DNA of 38,270 nucleotides from DUPQ01 sp041678685 (lineage in GTDB: Bacteria > Bacillota > Clostridia > DUPQ01), in contig JBAYNV010000004.1 in NCBI GenBank assembly GCA_041678685.1, forward strand, positions 1 through 38,270, given 5' to 3'. A model generated the notes under the pieces. The model was given only the letters and a program-made list of their open reading frames with translations, was not told the origin of the DNA and ran no database searches. Both the position numbers and the translations under genes were made by a program. Positions 7,371-15,867 of this stretch are shown one piece after another; positions within the stretch are counted from its first letter, which is position 1; each line of letters begins with the position of its first letter.

Positions 7371-8477
7371 ATGGAAAAATCAGTTGTCAAAATGCACGAT
7401 TTCTATAACTTCAAAGCTAATGCACCCGTGTACCAGATAGAATTCGGATGGTATGTGAAGGAAAAGTGGAAAGCACAGGGTTGGACGAATGATGATACGG
7501 TCTTTTCTGATTTATTTGGATTTGATCAGGCCGCAAAACACTATCTTGGTAACGGCGGATGGTGTACCGCTCCTCTTAATCCGTATTTTGAGGAAAAAGT
7601 ACTGTCAGAAACAGACGAATATGAGATGGTACAGGATGCGGTCGGCAGAAAGCTTTTATGCTTCAAAGGCAGAAGAAGCGGTTTTATGCCCTCATATCTT
7701 GAACATCCGGTAAAGGATATTCAGACATGGGAGGAGAACATAAAATGGAGGATGGATCCGGGATCTGAAGAAAGGTATACAGATCTTGAAGACAGAATGG
7801 CAAAAGCAAAGGAATTCGTCAAGAGGGATTTTATCATATGCCAGAACATAGTAGGAGGATATATGTACCTTCGTTCTCTTATAGGTCCTGAGGATGTCAT
7901 GTATAAGTTTTACGATGATCCGAAACTGATACATAAATGTATGGAATCCTGGCTGGAAGTCGAAGATAAGTTATGCGAGACACATCAGAAATATCTGACT
8001 TTCGACGAACTGTACCTCGGGGAAGATATATGCTACAATCATGGCCCGCTGATATCTCCCGATATGATAAAGGAATTTCTTTTCCCGTACTATTCCCAGC
8101 TTATATCCAACGTGAAGAGAAGGCAGATGGATAAGGCCAGAAAACTTCACATTCAGATAGACACTGACGGTTTTTCCGTTCCCGTGATAGACCTGTACAA
8201 GTCGATAGGCATGGACTATATGTCTCCGTTTGAAGTGGCGTCAGGCTGTGATGTCGTAGAAGTCAGGAAGAAACATCCTGATCTGCTGATAGCGGGAGGA
8301 TTTGACAAGAGGATCATAGCCGCAGGCAAAGATGCCATCGACAGGGAAGTGGACAGGATAATGCCTTTCATGGTCAGATACGGAGGATATATCCCGACAT
8401 GTGATCACGGAGTCCCTGAGGAAGTGGAATTCATGGACTATCTTCATTACAGGAACAGGATGAGGGAGTTCGCCTGA
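7371..8477 (+). CDS. Uroporphyrinogen decarboxylase/cobalamin methyltransferase-fold protein without the HxC zinc motif
   Basis: A 368-residue member of the UroD-like (beta/alpha)8 superfamily, which includes heme-pathway UroD and cobalamin-dependent methyltransferases such as MtaA, MtbA and CmuA. The C-terminal half shows the superfamily pattern: DELYLGEDICYNHGPLISP, then HIQIDTDGF (260-268), GGFDKR (309-314) and GGYIPTCDHGVP (338-349). At the position where MtaA-type enzymes have the zinc ligands H-x-C-G, this protein has an acidic DTDG, so zinc-thiol chemistry of the MtaA kind is doubtful. Length and the absence of other hem genes argue against true heme-pathway UroD. The start at ATG 7371 has a weak AAAGG site. 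It is divergent from the sugar isomerase, which may share its pathway (inference). Confidence 0.75.
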   Translation: MEKSVVKMHDFYNFKANAPVYQIEFGWYVKEKWKAQGWTNDDTVFSDLFGFDQAAKHYLGNGGWCTAPLNPYFEEKVLSETDEYEMVQDAVGRKLLCFKGRRSGFMPSYLEHPVKDIQTWEENIKWRMDPGSEERYTDLEDRMAKAKEFVKRDFIICQNIVGGYMYLRSLIGPEDVMYKFYDDPKLIHKCMESWLEVEDKLCETHQKYLTFDELYLGEDICYNHGPLISPDMIKEFLFPYYSQLISNVKRRQMDKARKLHIQIDTDGFSVPVIDLYKSIGMDYMSPFEVASGCDVVEVRKKHPDLLIAGGFDKRIIAAGKDAIDREVDRIMPFMVRYGGYIPTCDHGVPEEVEFMDYLHYRNRMREFA

Positions 8478-8493
8478 GCATATTGTGTTTTTA

Positions 8494-8522
8494 TTGCGTA
8501 TGTAATGGTAATTATATATAAT
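8494..8522 (+). promoter_or_regulatory. Promoter of glnN
   Basis: TTGCGT (8494-8499), a 17-bp spacer and a perfect TATAAT (8517-8522), 28 bp before the GTG start of glnN. Confidence 0.65.
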
Positions 8523-8549
8523 TAGCAGATAAATCGGAGGTTCATAAGA

Positions 8550-10607
8550 GTGGACAGTGTAATAGACATATTCGGAAGTTGTGTTTATAGCGATAAGATA
8601 ATGAAAGAAGAGTTGCCTGAGGATGTTTATGCGTCTTTGAAAAAGACCATTGAAGAAGGCGGCCCGTTGGATAACGGCATAGCCGATATCGTAGCTGCCA
8701 GCATGAAGGATTGGGCTATAAAAAAAGGCGCGACTCATTATACGCACTGGTTCCAACCAATGACAGGAATAACAGCAGAGAAGCATGACGCATTCCTTGC
8801 TGTAAAAAATGGCAACCCGGTAATGGACCTTCGCGGCAAAGAACTTATAAAAGGTGAACCTGATGCATCAAGCTTTCCTTCAGGGGGATTGAGAGCTACT
8901 TTTGAGGCAAGAGGATATACCACATGGGATGCGACTTCATATGCGTTCATAAAAGACCGCACGCTGTATATCCCTACGGCATTCTGCTCATACGGCGGTG
9001 AACCGCTTGACAACAAGACGCCTCTGCTAAGATCCATGGATGCAATAAATAAACAGGCATTGAGGATCATAAGACTGTTCGGAAATACCACCGCTACGAG
9101 AGTCACTCCCGTTGCAGGCTGCGAACAGGAATATTTTTTACTTGATAAAAAACAGTTTGATATGAGAAAGGATCTTCTCATATGCGGAAGGACGCTGTTT
9201 GGCGCCAGATCACCTAAAGGCCAGGAGCTGAATGACCACTATTTCGGGAATATACGTGAAAGAGTCCAGAATTTCATGAGAGAACTGGACACGGAGCTTT
9301 GGAAACTTGGGATCACAGCCAAAACAGAGCATAACGAAGCAGCTCCTGCACAGCACGAACTGGCTCCGATCTATAACACGGTGAATATTGCGACAGATCA
9401 TAACCAGCTCATTATGGAGATAATGAAGAAAGTTGCCGAGCATCACGGGCTTGCATGTCTTTTGCATGAGAAGCCGTTTGAACACATTAACGGTTCGGGT
9501 AAACACAATAACTGGTCTTTGTCGGCAAATGACGGGGATATGCTTTTAAAACCGGGTAAAAATCCATCGGATAACAAAAGATTCCTTCTTATACTTTCAG
9601 CTGTCATAAAGGCGGTTGATGAATACAGCGAGCTGTTGAGGCAGAGCGTGGCATCAGCCGGGAACGATCATCGGCTGGGTATGCATGAGGCTCCTCCTGC
9701 TATAGTGTCGGTATATCTTGGAGCAGAACTTACAGGGATACTTGAAGCTATGGAAAACGGCAGGATATTCTTAAAGAAAGAAAGACAGGAATTCCATATA
9801 AGCGAGACTTTGCCAATACTGTTCAAAGACACATGCGACAGGAACAGAACTTCACCCTTTGCTTTTACAGGAAATAAGTTTGAATTCCGTATGCCGGGTT
9901 CTTCCTGCTCGGTATCCGATGCCAATACTGTCATAAATACGATAGTTGCGGAAGTATTTGAGGAATTTGCAGACAGCCTCGAAAAAGCGGATGACTTTGA
10001 TAAGCAAGTTGACAGTATAATACGCGATACGATGAAAAAACATAAGAGGATAATATTCAACGGCAACAACTATTCAGAGGAATGGATCGAAGAAGCCAGG
10101 AAAAGGGGACTGCCCTGTCTTAGCACCGCTCCTGAGGCTGTTGATGGCCTTCTGCTTAAAAAGAATATCGATGTTTTCGAGCATCAGGGCATATTCACAA
10201 AGACAGACCTTGTATCGCGTCATGAGATCAAACTTCAGAATTATGCAAATATCATCGCAATAGAGGCAAATACCATGATAGAGATCGCGAAGAGGGAAAT
10301 ACTTCCTTCTGCGATGGAATATGCCGGTACGGTATATGATAATGTCATAATGAAAAAAGAACTGGATATGGAATGCTCCACAGAAAGCGAGATAGCAGAC
10401 CACATTTCGGACGATATCCATAAACTCAATGAGTGTATCAAGCAGCTGGAGGAAGCCACGAAGAAAGCCAGAAATGCATATGACTACAAAGGCGCGGTCA
10501 TACCCGCGATGGATGCATTAAGAGGCGTTGCAGACGATCTGGAGTGTATCGTATCCAAGGAATACTGGCCGATGCCAACATATTCCGATATGTTATACAG
10601 CGTGTAA
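8550..10607 (+). CDS. glnN: Glutamine synthetase type III
   Basis: This enzyme makes glutamine from glutamate, ammonia and ATP. The 685-residue length and N-terminus (DIFGSCVYSDKIM, then a GATHYTHWFQPMTG block) mark type III rather than the roughly 450-residue type I. Catalytic signatures are visible: NEAAPAQHELAPI, FEHINGSGKHNNWS, RLGMHEAPPAI and NKFEFRMPGS. The start is GTG 8550, with CGGAGG nine bases upstream. The stop overlaps the start of the YbaK-like gene by one base (TAATG), so the two are probably co-transcribed. No PII or GlnR-like gene is next to it. Confidence 0.95.
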   Translation: MDSVIDIFGSCVYSDKIMKEELPEDVYASLKKTIEEGGPLDNGIADIVAASMKDWAIKKGATHYTHWFQPMTGITAEKHDAFLAVKNGNPVMDLRGKELIKGEPDASSFPSGGLRATFEARGYTTWDATSYAFIKDRTLYIPTAFCSYGGEPLDNKTPLLRSMDAINKQALRIIRLFGNTTATRVTPVAGCEQEYFLLDKKQFDMRKDLLICGRTLFGARSPKGQELNDHYFGNIRERVQNFMRELDTELWKLGITAKTEHNEAAPAQHELAPIYNTVNIATDHNQLIMEIMKKVAEHHGLACLLHEKPFEHINGSGKHNNWSLSANDGDMLLKPGKNPSDNKRFLLILSAVIKAVDEYSELLRQSVASAGNDHRLGMHEAPPAIVSVYLGAELTGILEAMENGRIFLKKERQEFHISETLPILFKDTCDRNRTSPFAFTGNKFEFRMPGSSCSVSDANTVINTIVAEVFEEFADSLEKADDFDKQVDSIIRDTMKKHKRIIFNGNNYSEEWIEEARKRGLPCLSTAPEAVDGLLLKKNIDVFEHQGIFTKTDLVSRHEIKLQNYANIIAIEANTMIEIAKREILPSAMEYAGTVYDNVIMKKELDMECSTESEIADHISDDIHKLNECIKQLEEATKKARNAYDYKGAVIPAMDALRGVADDLECIVSKEYWPMPTYSDMLYSV

Positions 10608-11080
10608 TGGAAAAGACGAATGTCATGAGACTGCTTGATGCTAACAGGATCAGCTATGTTTCTCATGAATACGATAAAGAGCTTACGGATGGTGAGCAGG
10701 TCGCCAGGGCTCTATCTCAGGATCCCGACAGAGTATACAAAACTTTGGTCACGGTCGGCAATAACAAACACAACTATGTTTTTGTTATTCCGGTAAACCG
10801 TTCTCTTGACCTGAAAAAAGCCGCAAAAGCGGTGAATGTCAAAAATATAGAAATGATAAAACAGAAGGATCTGCTGCCTTTGACAGGATATGTTCACGGA
10901 GGGTGTTCTCCTATAGGAATGAAGAAGTTATTTGAAACAGTGATAAATGACACAGCCCTGCTGTCCGAAACTATAACTTTAAGTGCAGGTAAAAAAGGCT
11001 GGCAGGTAGAACTGTCCGCAAAGAGCCTGCTTGGATTCATTAAAGGCCGTTATGCTGATATAGTTTATTGTTATGGTTAA
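10607..11080 (+). CDS. ybaK: YbaK/EbsC-type aminoacyl-tRNA deacylase
   Basis: A 157-residue member of the YbaK/EbsC family, which hydrolyses mischarged Cys-tRNA(Pro) or related aminoacyl-tRNAs. The start ATG 10607 gives MEKTNVMRLLD, the normal N-terminus; a longer frame upstream lies inside glnN and is not credible. Conserved features are the KTLVTVGN segment with its Lys, VIPVNRSLDLKKAAKAV, and the GYVHGGCSPIG loop. It overlaps the glnN stop by one base and its own stop overlaps that of the convergent asnA. Substrate class is inferred from family only. Confidence 0.9.
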   Translation: MEKTNVMRLLDANRISYVSHEYDKELTDGEQVARALSQDPDRVYKTLVTVGNNKHNYVFVIPVNRSLDLKKAAKAVNVKNIEMIKQKDLLPLTGYVHGGCSPIGMKKLFETVINDTALLSETITLSAGKKGWQVELSAKSLLGFIKGRYADIVYCYG

Positions 11081-12084
11081 AGAAGTATGACCTGCGCATC
11101 CTGGCATATCTTCTGAGTATCCTTATCCCATAATGATACCTGTATCTCACCGATATGGGCTTTACCCAGCATGAACATACACAGACGTGACTGTCCGATA
11201 CCGCCGCCTATCGTAAGAGGAAGTTCATTGTTAAGAAGCATTTTATGGAACATCAGGTTTCTTCTGTCATCACAGCCTGAGATCTTCAGCTGTCTGTCAA
11301 GCGATCTGCTGTCTACCCTTATTCCCATTGAAGATATCTCAAGAGCCTGATCAAGTATTTTGTTATATACCAATATATCGCCGTTCATCTCCCAGTCATC
11401 ATAGTCAGGAGCTCTGCCGTCGTGTCTTTTTCCTGATTTCAACAGTTTACCTATCTGCATTATGAAAGCTGTGTGATGTTCTCTCACATATTTATCTTCC
11501 CTTTCCTTTGGTAATAGATCGGGATACATATCTTCAAGTTCCTGTGATGTTACAAAACTGACCTGCCTGTCTATGTCAGTATCAAGAGCAGGGAACATAT
11601 CTTTCATGATATCATATGTGTCAGCTATCGCTGTTATAATGCTTTTAACTGTGCGTTTTAAAAAATTCATATTCCTGTCTTCTCTTGTTATGACTTTTTC
11701 CCAGTCCCACTGGTCTACGTATATCGAGTGTATGTTGTCCATATCCTCGTCACGCCTTATTGCATTCATATCAGTATAAAGACCTTCGCCTGCGTGAAAA
11801 CCATATCTGTAAAGAGCGAGACGCTTCCACTTTGCAAGTGAATGTACGACCTCGGCTTTTATTCCGCTTTCCTTAGTGTCAAAACATACAGGCCGCTCAA
11901 CGCCATTCAAATTATCATTGAGACCGGATTGCGAATCTACCAGTATAGGAGCTGATACTCTTTTAAGGTTCAGTTCCTGGCATAAATTATGCTCGAAGAC
12001 CCTTTTCAAAGTGCCTATTGCCATCTGCGTGTCATAAAGACTCAATTTCGATTTATATCCGACCGGTATGTAAGTTGAACTCAT
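11077..12084 (-). CDS. asnA: Aspartate-ammonia ligase (AsnA-type asparagine synthetase)
   Basis: This enzyme makes asparagine from aspartate, ammonia and ATP, and is related to class II aminoacyl-tRNA synthetases. The 335-residue length is typical. Motifs include the N-terminal YKSKLSLYDTQMAI, the LVDSQSGLNDNLNGVERPV block, DMNAIRRDE, VDQWDWEKVI, and a C-terminal GGGIGQSRLCMFML ATP-binding motif. It is transcribed alone from a strong promoter at 12111-12139, divergent from the DUF2087 regulator and convergent with the glnN-ybaK pair. The two stop codons share the palindrome TTAA. Confidence 0.95.
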   Translation of the reverse strand: MSSTYIPVGYKSKLSLYDTQMAIGTLKRVFEHNLCQELNLKRVSAPILVDSQSGLNDNLNGVERPVCFDTKESGIKAEVVHSLAKWKRLALYRYGFHAGEGLYTDMNAIRRDEDMDNIHSIYVDQWDWEKVITREDRNMNFLKRTVKSIITAIADTYDIMKDMFPALDTDIDRQVSFVTSQELEDMYPDLLPKEREDKYVREHHTAFIMQIGKLLKSGKRHDGRAPDYDDWEMNGDILVYNKILDQALEISSMGIRVDSRSLDRQLKISGCDDRRNLMFHKMLLNNELPLTIGGGIGQSRLCMFMLGKAHIGEIQVSLWDKDTQKICQDAQVILL

Positions 12085-12110
12085 GGTTAACCTGCCTTGA
12101 TTTTCTTGTT

Positions 12111-12139
12111 AGTCTACCATATCAAACATTATGTGTCAA
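12111..12139 (-). promoter_or_regulatory. Promoter of asnA
   Basis: On the minus strand TTGACA (12134-12139), a 17-bp spacer and TAGACT (12111-12116). A 12-bp palindrome lies about ten bases upstream of the -35. Confidence 0.7.
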
Positions 12140-12175
12140 TTGCTTTATGCCAAATTTGGCAATGAGATAGCAATT
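12138..12175. promoter_or_regulatory. Nested inverted repeat, candidate operator
   Basis: A perfect 12-bp palindrome GCCAAATTTGGC (12149-12160) is flanked by the inverted 7-mers AATTGCT (12138-12144) and AGCAATT (12169-12175). It sits between the asnA promoter and the promoter of the HTH regulator. The outer left arm overlaps the asnA -35. Operator function is inferred from symmetry and position only. Confidence 0.45.
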
Positions 12176-12207
12176 ATTTTAAATCTCAAAATCAGATACA
12201 ATAATGG

Positions 12208-12236
12208 TTGACATAATTAACAAACAGAAGTAATAT
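12208..12236 (+). promoter_or_regulatory. Promoter of the DUF2087 regulator gene
   Basis: TTGACA (12208-12213), a 17-bp spacer and TAATAT (12231-12236), 34 bp before the ATG at 12271. Confidence 0.7.
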
Positions 12237-12270
12237 AAGTTTATGAAATATGTAAACGAAAGAGGAATAT

Positions 12271-13017
12271 ATGGATATTGATAAACTTACTGTAAGGGAA
12301 TTGAAGAATGGGTACAGATATGACAGGTGCATAAATGCATATGTCTGCAATCTCTGTATGAAAACCTATGAAGAAGGCGAAATATTTCCGATCGATGATA
12401 AGCTTTTCGAAGCGTCAAAAGCAGTGAAAATACATTTAGAAAGGGAACATGGCGGCAGTTTCAAATGCCTGATAGGATCAGGATCCAAATACAATACTCT
12501 GACTGACAATCAGAAGGAATTACTAATATTTATGTATTCAAATGATTCGGATAAGGAGATAGCAAAGAAACTTGGCATTTCGCCTTCAACAGTGCGTCAT
12601 CAAAGATTCATGTTCAGAGAAAAAGCCAAGCAGGCAAAAATGTATCTTGCTATTTATGAACAGGTGAATGAAAGACCTCTGTCTGATGATGATGTCATAG
12701 TGGGCGTACATGACAGCGCCACCATGCTTGATGACAGATATATAACGACCGAAAAAGAAAAGGCAGATATACTTAGGAATGCATTTCTTAGCTTGGATCC
12801 TTTAAAGCTGAAAGTATTCCCGGCCAAGGAAAAGAAGAAGGTGATAGTATTGGCCAGGATAGCCGAGCAGTTTGACAGTGTAAAGCATTACAGCGAGAAA
12901 GAGGTCAATGAGATACTTAAGGGAAATTTTGATGATCATGTAACTATAAGGCGCTACCTTATAGAATACGGATTTATGGATAGAACGAGCGATTGCAATG
13001 AATATTGGCGGAAATAA
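12271..13017 (+). CDS. Zinc-finger/HTH/DUF2087 transcriptional regulator
   Basis: A 248-residue protein with three visible parts. Residues 26-60 contain C26-x2-C29 and H55-x4-H60, a possible zinc finger. Residues about 76-120 form a LuxR-like helix-turn-helix (SDKEIAKKLGISPSTVRHQR). Residues about 174-248 match DUF2087, with LKVFPAKEKKKVIVLARI, the YSEKEVNEIL segment and the RRYLIEYGFMDR ending in YWRK. Such proteins are presumed DNA-binding regulators; the ligand and targets are unknown. AGAGGA precedes ATG 12271. The GIY-YIG-like gene starts 12 bp after its stop, and it is divergent from asnA across a palindrome it might bind (inference). Confidence 0.85.
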   Translation: MDIDKLTVRELKNGYRYDRCINAYVCNLCMKTYEEGEIFPIDDKLFEASKAVKIHLEREHGGSFKCLIGSGSKYNTLTDNQKELLIFMYSNDSDKEIAKKLGISPSTVRHQRFMFREKAKQAKMYLAIYEQVNERPLSDDDVIVGVHDSATMLDDRYITTEKEKADILRNAFLSLDPLKLKVFPAKEKKKVIVLARIAEQFDSVKHYSEKEVNEILKGNFDDHVTIRRYLIEYGFMDRTSDCNEYWRK

Positions 13018-13029
13018 AAAGAGGATGAA

Positions 13030-13377
13030 ATGGACAGAAGAAAAGAATTAAAAGAACAATACAAAAACAGCAAACCGGATATGGGCGTTATAATAATAAA
13101 ATCTGAAAAAAGCAGAAAATGTTATCTCGAAGCCACACGTAACATCAAAGGCGCTATAAATAAATCTCAATTCACATTGGATATGGGAAGCCATATCAAT
13201 AAGGAGCTTCAGAAGGATTGGAATGAATTAGGCGCATCCAGTTTTAAAATAATGATCCTGGAAAAACTCGATTATGACGAAAACAAGCAGGATCATGATT
13301 ATAGAGAGGAATTAGCCATACTCAGGCTGATGTGCATCGAAAAGCTGTCTGAAGAAGGTATTCTGGTATATAACTGA
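13030..13377 (+). CDS. GIY-YIG-like protein with degenerate motifs
   Basis: A 115-residue protein that resembles the small GIY-YIG family with the FxLxMGSHxNKELQKDWNE block (residues about 46-67: FTLDMGSHINKELQKDWNEL) followed by FKIMILEKL. The expected first motif is altered: GVIIIK at 19-24 and CYLEAT in place of a YIG/VGS-type second motif. The Arg normally found in the following NLxGRIN segment is Ala (NIKGAIN). Nuclease activity is therefore uncertain. It lies 12 bp after the DUF2087 regulator and is probably co-transcribed with it. From memory, small GIY-YIG genes often accompany DUF2087 regulators in Bacillota. Confidence 0.75.
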   Translation: MDRRKELKEQYKNSKPDMGVIIIKSEKSRKCYLEATRNIKGAINKSQFTLDMGSHINKELQKDWNELGASSFKIMILEKLDYDENKQDHDYREELAILRLMCIEKLSEEGILVYN

Positions 13378-13439
13378 ATAAAATAATAATCCTATAACAC
13401 ATCAGGCCGGATCATATGGTTTCATATGCCTTCATTCAT

Positions 13440-13468
13440 TTGCATCGCATATTTTTGTATGATAAAAT
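13440..13468 (+). promoter_or_regulatory. Promoter of ftsK
   Basis: TTGCAT (13440-13445), a 17-bp spacer and TAAAAT (13463-13468), 23 bp before the ATG at 13492. CGGAGGG is the ribosome binding site. Confidence 0.65.
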
Positions 13469-13491
13469 AATGCTGTTATTCGGAGGGAAAA

Positions 13492-15867
13492 ATGGTACAA
13501 AAGAAAAGAAGCGGTAAACCGTCTGAAAACTATGACGAAGGTTTTGAAGAAGGTTCTGTCAGATCAAGAAGCAAGTCAAAAAAGAATACCGGTTTTGCAA
13601 GGGAGATATTGGGTATAATAATAGCCGCTATTGGCATATTCACTTTTGTATGTATATTCTTCACAGGTTCATCCGGCATGTTCGGGGAACCATTTAAAAA
13701 TGTCACAGCAGGACTTCTTGGATGGACGCATTATCTGCTTCCGCTGATTATAATCCTGTTCGGTATATATATAGCTCTGAATCACAGGATCGGACAGCTG
13801 GGGAAAAAGGCAGCTTACCTCATATTCCTGTTACTATTGATACCATGTTTTTTACAGATCGTATATTTACAGCATGATATTGCCTCGATCTCAGGAGGGA
13901 TAACGGTCTGGCAGTTTATCGCTGATTCATATGTAAGAGGTAAAGAAGCGCTGGGAGGAGGGGTATTCGGCAGTATCGTGATGACTCCTATTATAGTATT
14001 CTTTGGAATCACGGGAGGATACATATTCGCAATAACTGCATCCGTCATATTCATCATACTTCTGACTAACAGAAGCTTCATAAGCTTTCTTGGAAAGATA
14101 AGGGATATGTTCGTAGCCGTTTTCAACTGGATGAAAGATGCGTTCAAACCAATGGATGAGATAGAAGCTAAAGAAAAAACACCAAAAACGGCTCCTCTTA
14201 AGTTCGAGCAGCAGGTGATAGATGATATTTCAGCTGTCAAACCACATGAACCTATAAATATAGTGATGAACGGAGCCAACTCACAGACCGGGGCTGAAAA
14301 GTCAAAGCCTGTATCAAAATATACGATGCCTATAATAGTTAAAAAGGAAGAACCTGAGGAACCTAAGACTGTGGTCATTAAAAAAGGCGAAAACAGGGAA
14401 TTCCAGGGTGAATATGTGTTCCCGCCTTTGTCATTGCTTGATTCTTATGTCGATAACGGTAATACCGATAATTATGAAGCAATAGCGAGAAAGCTGGAAA
14501 ATACGCTGCTGAGCTTTGGTGTTGAGGCTTCGGTGACGAATATAATGTGCGGGCCCACTGTAACAAGATATGAGCTTCAACCTAAATCAGGAGTGAAAGT
14601 AAGCAGGATAGTGGCTTTATCCGATGATATAGCTTTGAACCTTGCATCAAGGGATGTGCGTATTGAAGCGCCTGTTCCCGGTAAGTCAGTTGTAGGTATT
14701 GAAGTCCCGAACACACAGGAGAGCATAGTGTCGTTAAAAGAAGTCATAGCTTCAAAGGAATTCCAGGGATCGAAGAGCATCCTTACGATGGCGATAGGCA
14801 AAGATATCGCAGGCAACTGTACTATAGCTGATGTCAGAAGGATGCCCCATATGCTGATCGCAGGCGCGACTGGTTCAGGAAAGAGCGTATGCATAAACTG
14901 TATAATCACAAGCATTTTATATAAAGCAAGCCCTGATGATGTGAAATTCATAATGATAGATCCAAAGAAAGTTGAACTCGTCAACTATAACGGTATACCT
15001 CATCTTCTCATACCTGTTATAACCAATCTGAAAAAAGCAGCCGGAGCTCTTAACTGGGCGGTTGCAGAAATGACGACCCGTTATGATCAGTTCAACAAGA
15101 GGGGTGTAAGAGATATAAACTCATATAACGAATCGGTAAAGAATGACCCGACAGAAAAGAAGATGCCGAATATAGTGATAATAATAGATGAATTGGCTGA
15201 CCTTATGATGAGCAATCCCGGAGAAGTCGAGGAATCGATATGCAGGCTCGCACAGCTTGCAAGAGCAGCCGGTCTTCATCTAATAATCGCTACACAGAGA
15301 CCTTCAGTTAACGTTATAACCGGCGTGATCAAGGCGAATATCCCTTCAAGACTGTCATTTGCGGTAGTGAGCAATGTGGATTCAAGGACAATACTTGATA
15401 TGGGCGGTGCGGAAAAGTTGCTTGGAAACGGAGATATGCTTTTCCATCCGATGGGTCTTTCAAAACCGGTCAGGATGCAGGGAGCATATATTTCAGACAA
15501 CGAGATCAACAAAGTCGTCGAGTTTATAAAGGAGCATTCGCAGTCAACGTATGATGAGGATGTCGTTGAAAATATAGACAGATCTGAAATGGGAAATAAA
15601 GGTGAAGGCGTTGAAGATGAAATAGATGATATGCTGCCAAGAGCGATCGATCTTGTGGTTGAAGTAGGCCAGGCATCCGTTTCATATCTTCAGAGGAAAC
15701 TTAAACTCGGGTATGGAAGGGCAGCAAGGATCGTCGATCAGATGGAAAGAAGAGGGATAGTCGGACCGTTCGAAGGCAGTAAACCCAGAGCTGTGCTCAT
15801 ATCAAAGGATGAATGGGCGGAAATGCAGATAAATGATCCGGATTTCGACATCGGGCATGACGAATGA
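13492..15867 (+). CDS. ftsK: FtsK/SpoIIIE-family DNA translocase
   Basis: A 791-residue septal DNA pump that moves chromosomal DNA during division or sporulation. About four or five N-terminal membrane segments (38-58, 78-97, 106-125, 150-192) are followed by a charged linker to about 300. The RecA-like motor comes next, with Walker A GATGSGKS (458-465) and Walker B in IVIIIDELADL. The C-terminal winged-helix gamma domain (about 725-780) contains VSYLQRKLKLGYGRAARIVDQME. Whether it acts as FtsK or SpoIIIE cannot be told. The stop overlaps the ygiQ start by four bases. Confidence 0.95.
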   Translation: MVQKKRSGKPSENYDEGFEEGSVRSRSKSKKNTGFAREILGIIIAAIGIFTFVCIFFTGSSGMFGEPFKNVTAGLLGWTHYLLPLIIILFGIYIALNHRIGQLGKKAAYLIFLLLLIPCFLQIVYLQHDIASISGGITVWQFIADSYVRGKEALGGGVFGSIVMTPIIVFFGITGGYIFAITASVIFIILLTNRSFISFLGKIRDMFVAVFNWMKDAFKPMDEIEAKEKTPKTAPLKFEQQVIDDISAVKPHEPINIVMNGANSQTGAEKSKPVSKYTMPIIVKKEEPEEPKTVVIKKGENREFQGEYVFPPLSLLDSYVDNGNTDNYEAIARKLENTLLSFGVEASVTNIMCGPTVTRYELQPKSGVKVSRIVALSDDIALNLASRDVRIEAPVPGKSVVGIEVPNTQESIVSLKEVIASKEFQGSKSILTMAIGKDIAGNCTIADVRRMPHMLIAGATGSGKSVCINCIITSILYKASPDDVKFIMIDPKKVELVNYNGIPHLLIPVITNLKKAAGALNWAVAEMTTRYDQFNKRGVRDINSYNESVKNDPTEKKMPNIVIIIDELADLMMSNPGEVEESICRLAQLARAAGLHLIIATQRPSVNVITGVIKANIPSRLSFAVVSNVDSRTILDMGGAEKLLGNGDMLFHPMGLSKPVRMQGAYISDNEINKVVEFIKEHSQSTYDEDVVENIDRSEMGNKGEGVEDEIDDMLPRAIDLVVEVGQASVSYLQRKLKLGYGRAARIVDQMERRGIVGPFEGSKPRAVLISKDEWAEMQINDPDFDIGHDE

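Noticed and set aside
8241..8786. A 181-codon minus-strand open frame
   Set aside because: It is antisense to the UroD-like and glnN genes and crosses their intergenic promoter; composition is that of a shadow frame.
10544..10606. Longer N-terminus for the YbaK-like protein
   Set aside because: The extra 21 codons lie inside glnN in another frame and do not resemble the family; ATG 10607 matches the usual start.
12085..12270. Possible T-box or riboswitch upstream of asnA
   Set aside because: The leader between promoter and ATG is only about 20 nt, too short for a T-box, and no specifier or antiterminator sequence is present.
13815..14378. A 187-codon minus-strand open frame inside ftsK
   Set aside because: It is fully antisense to the membrane and linker region of ftsK; hydrophobicity is a by-product of the complementary strand.
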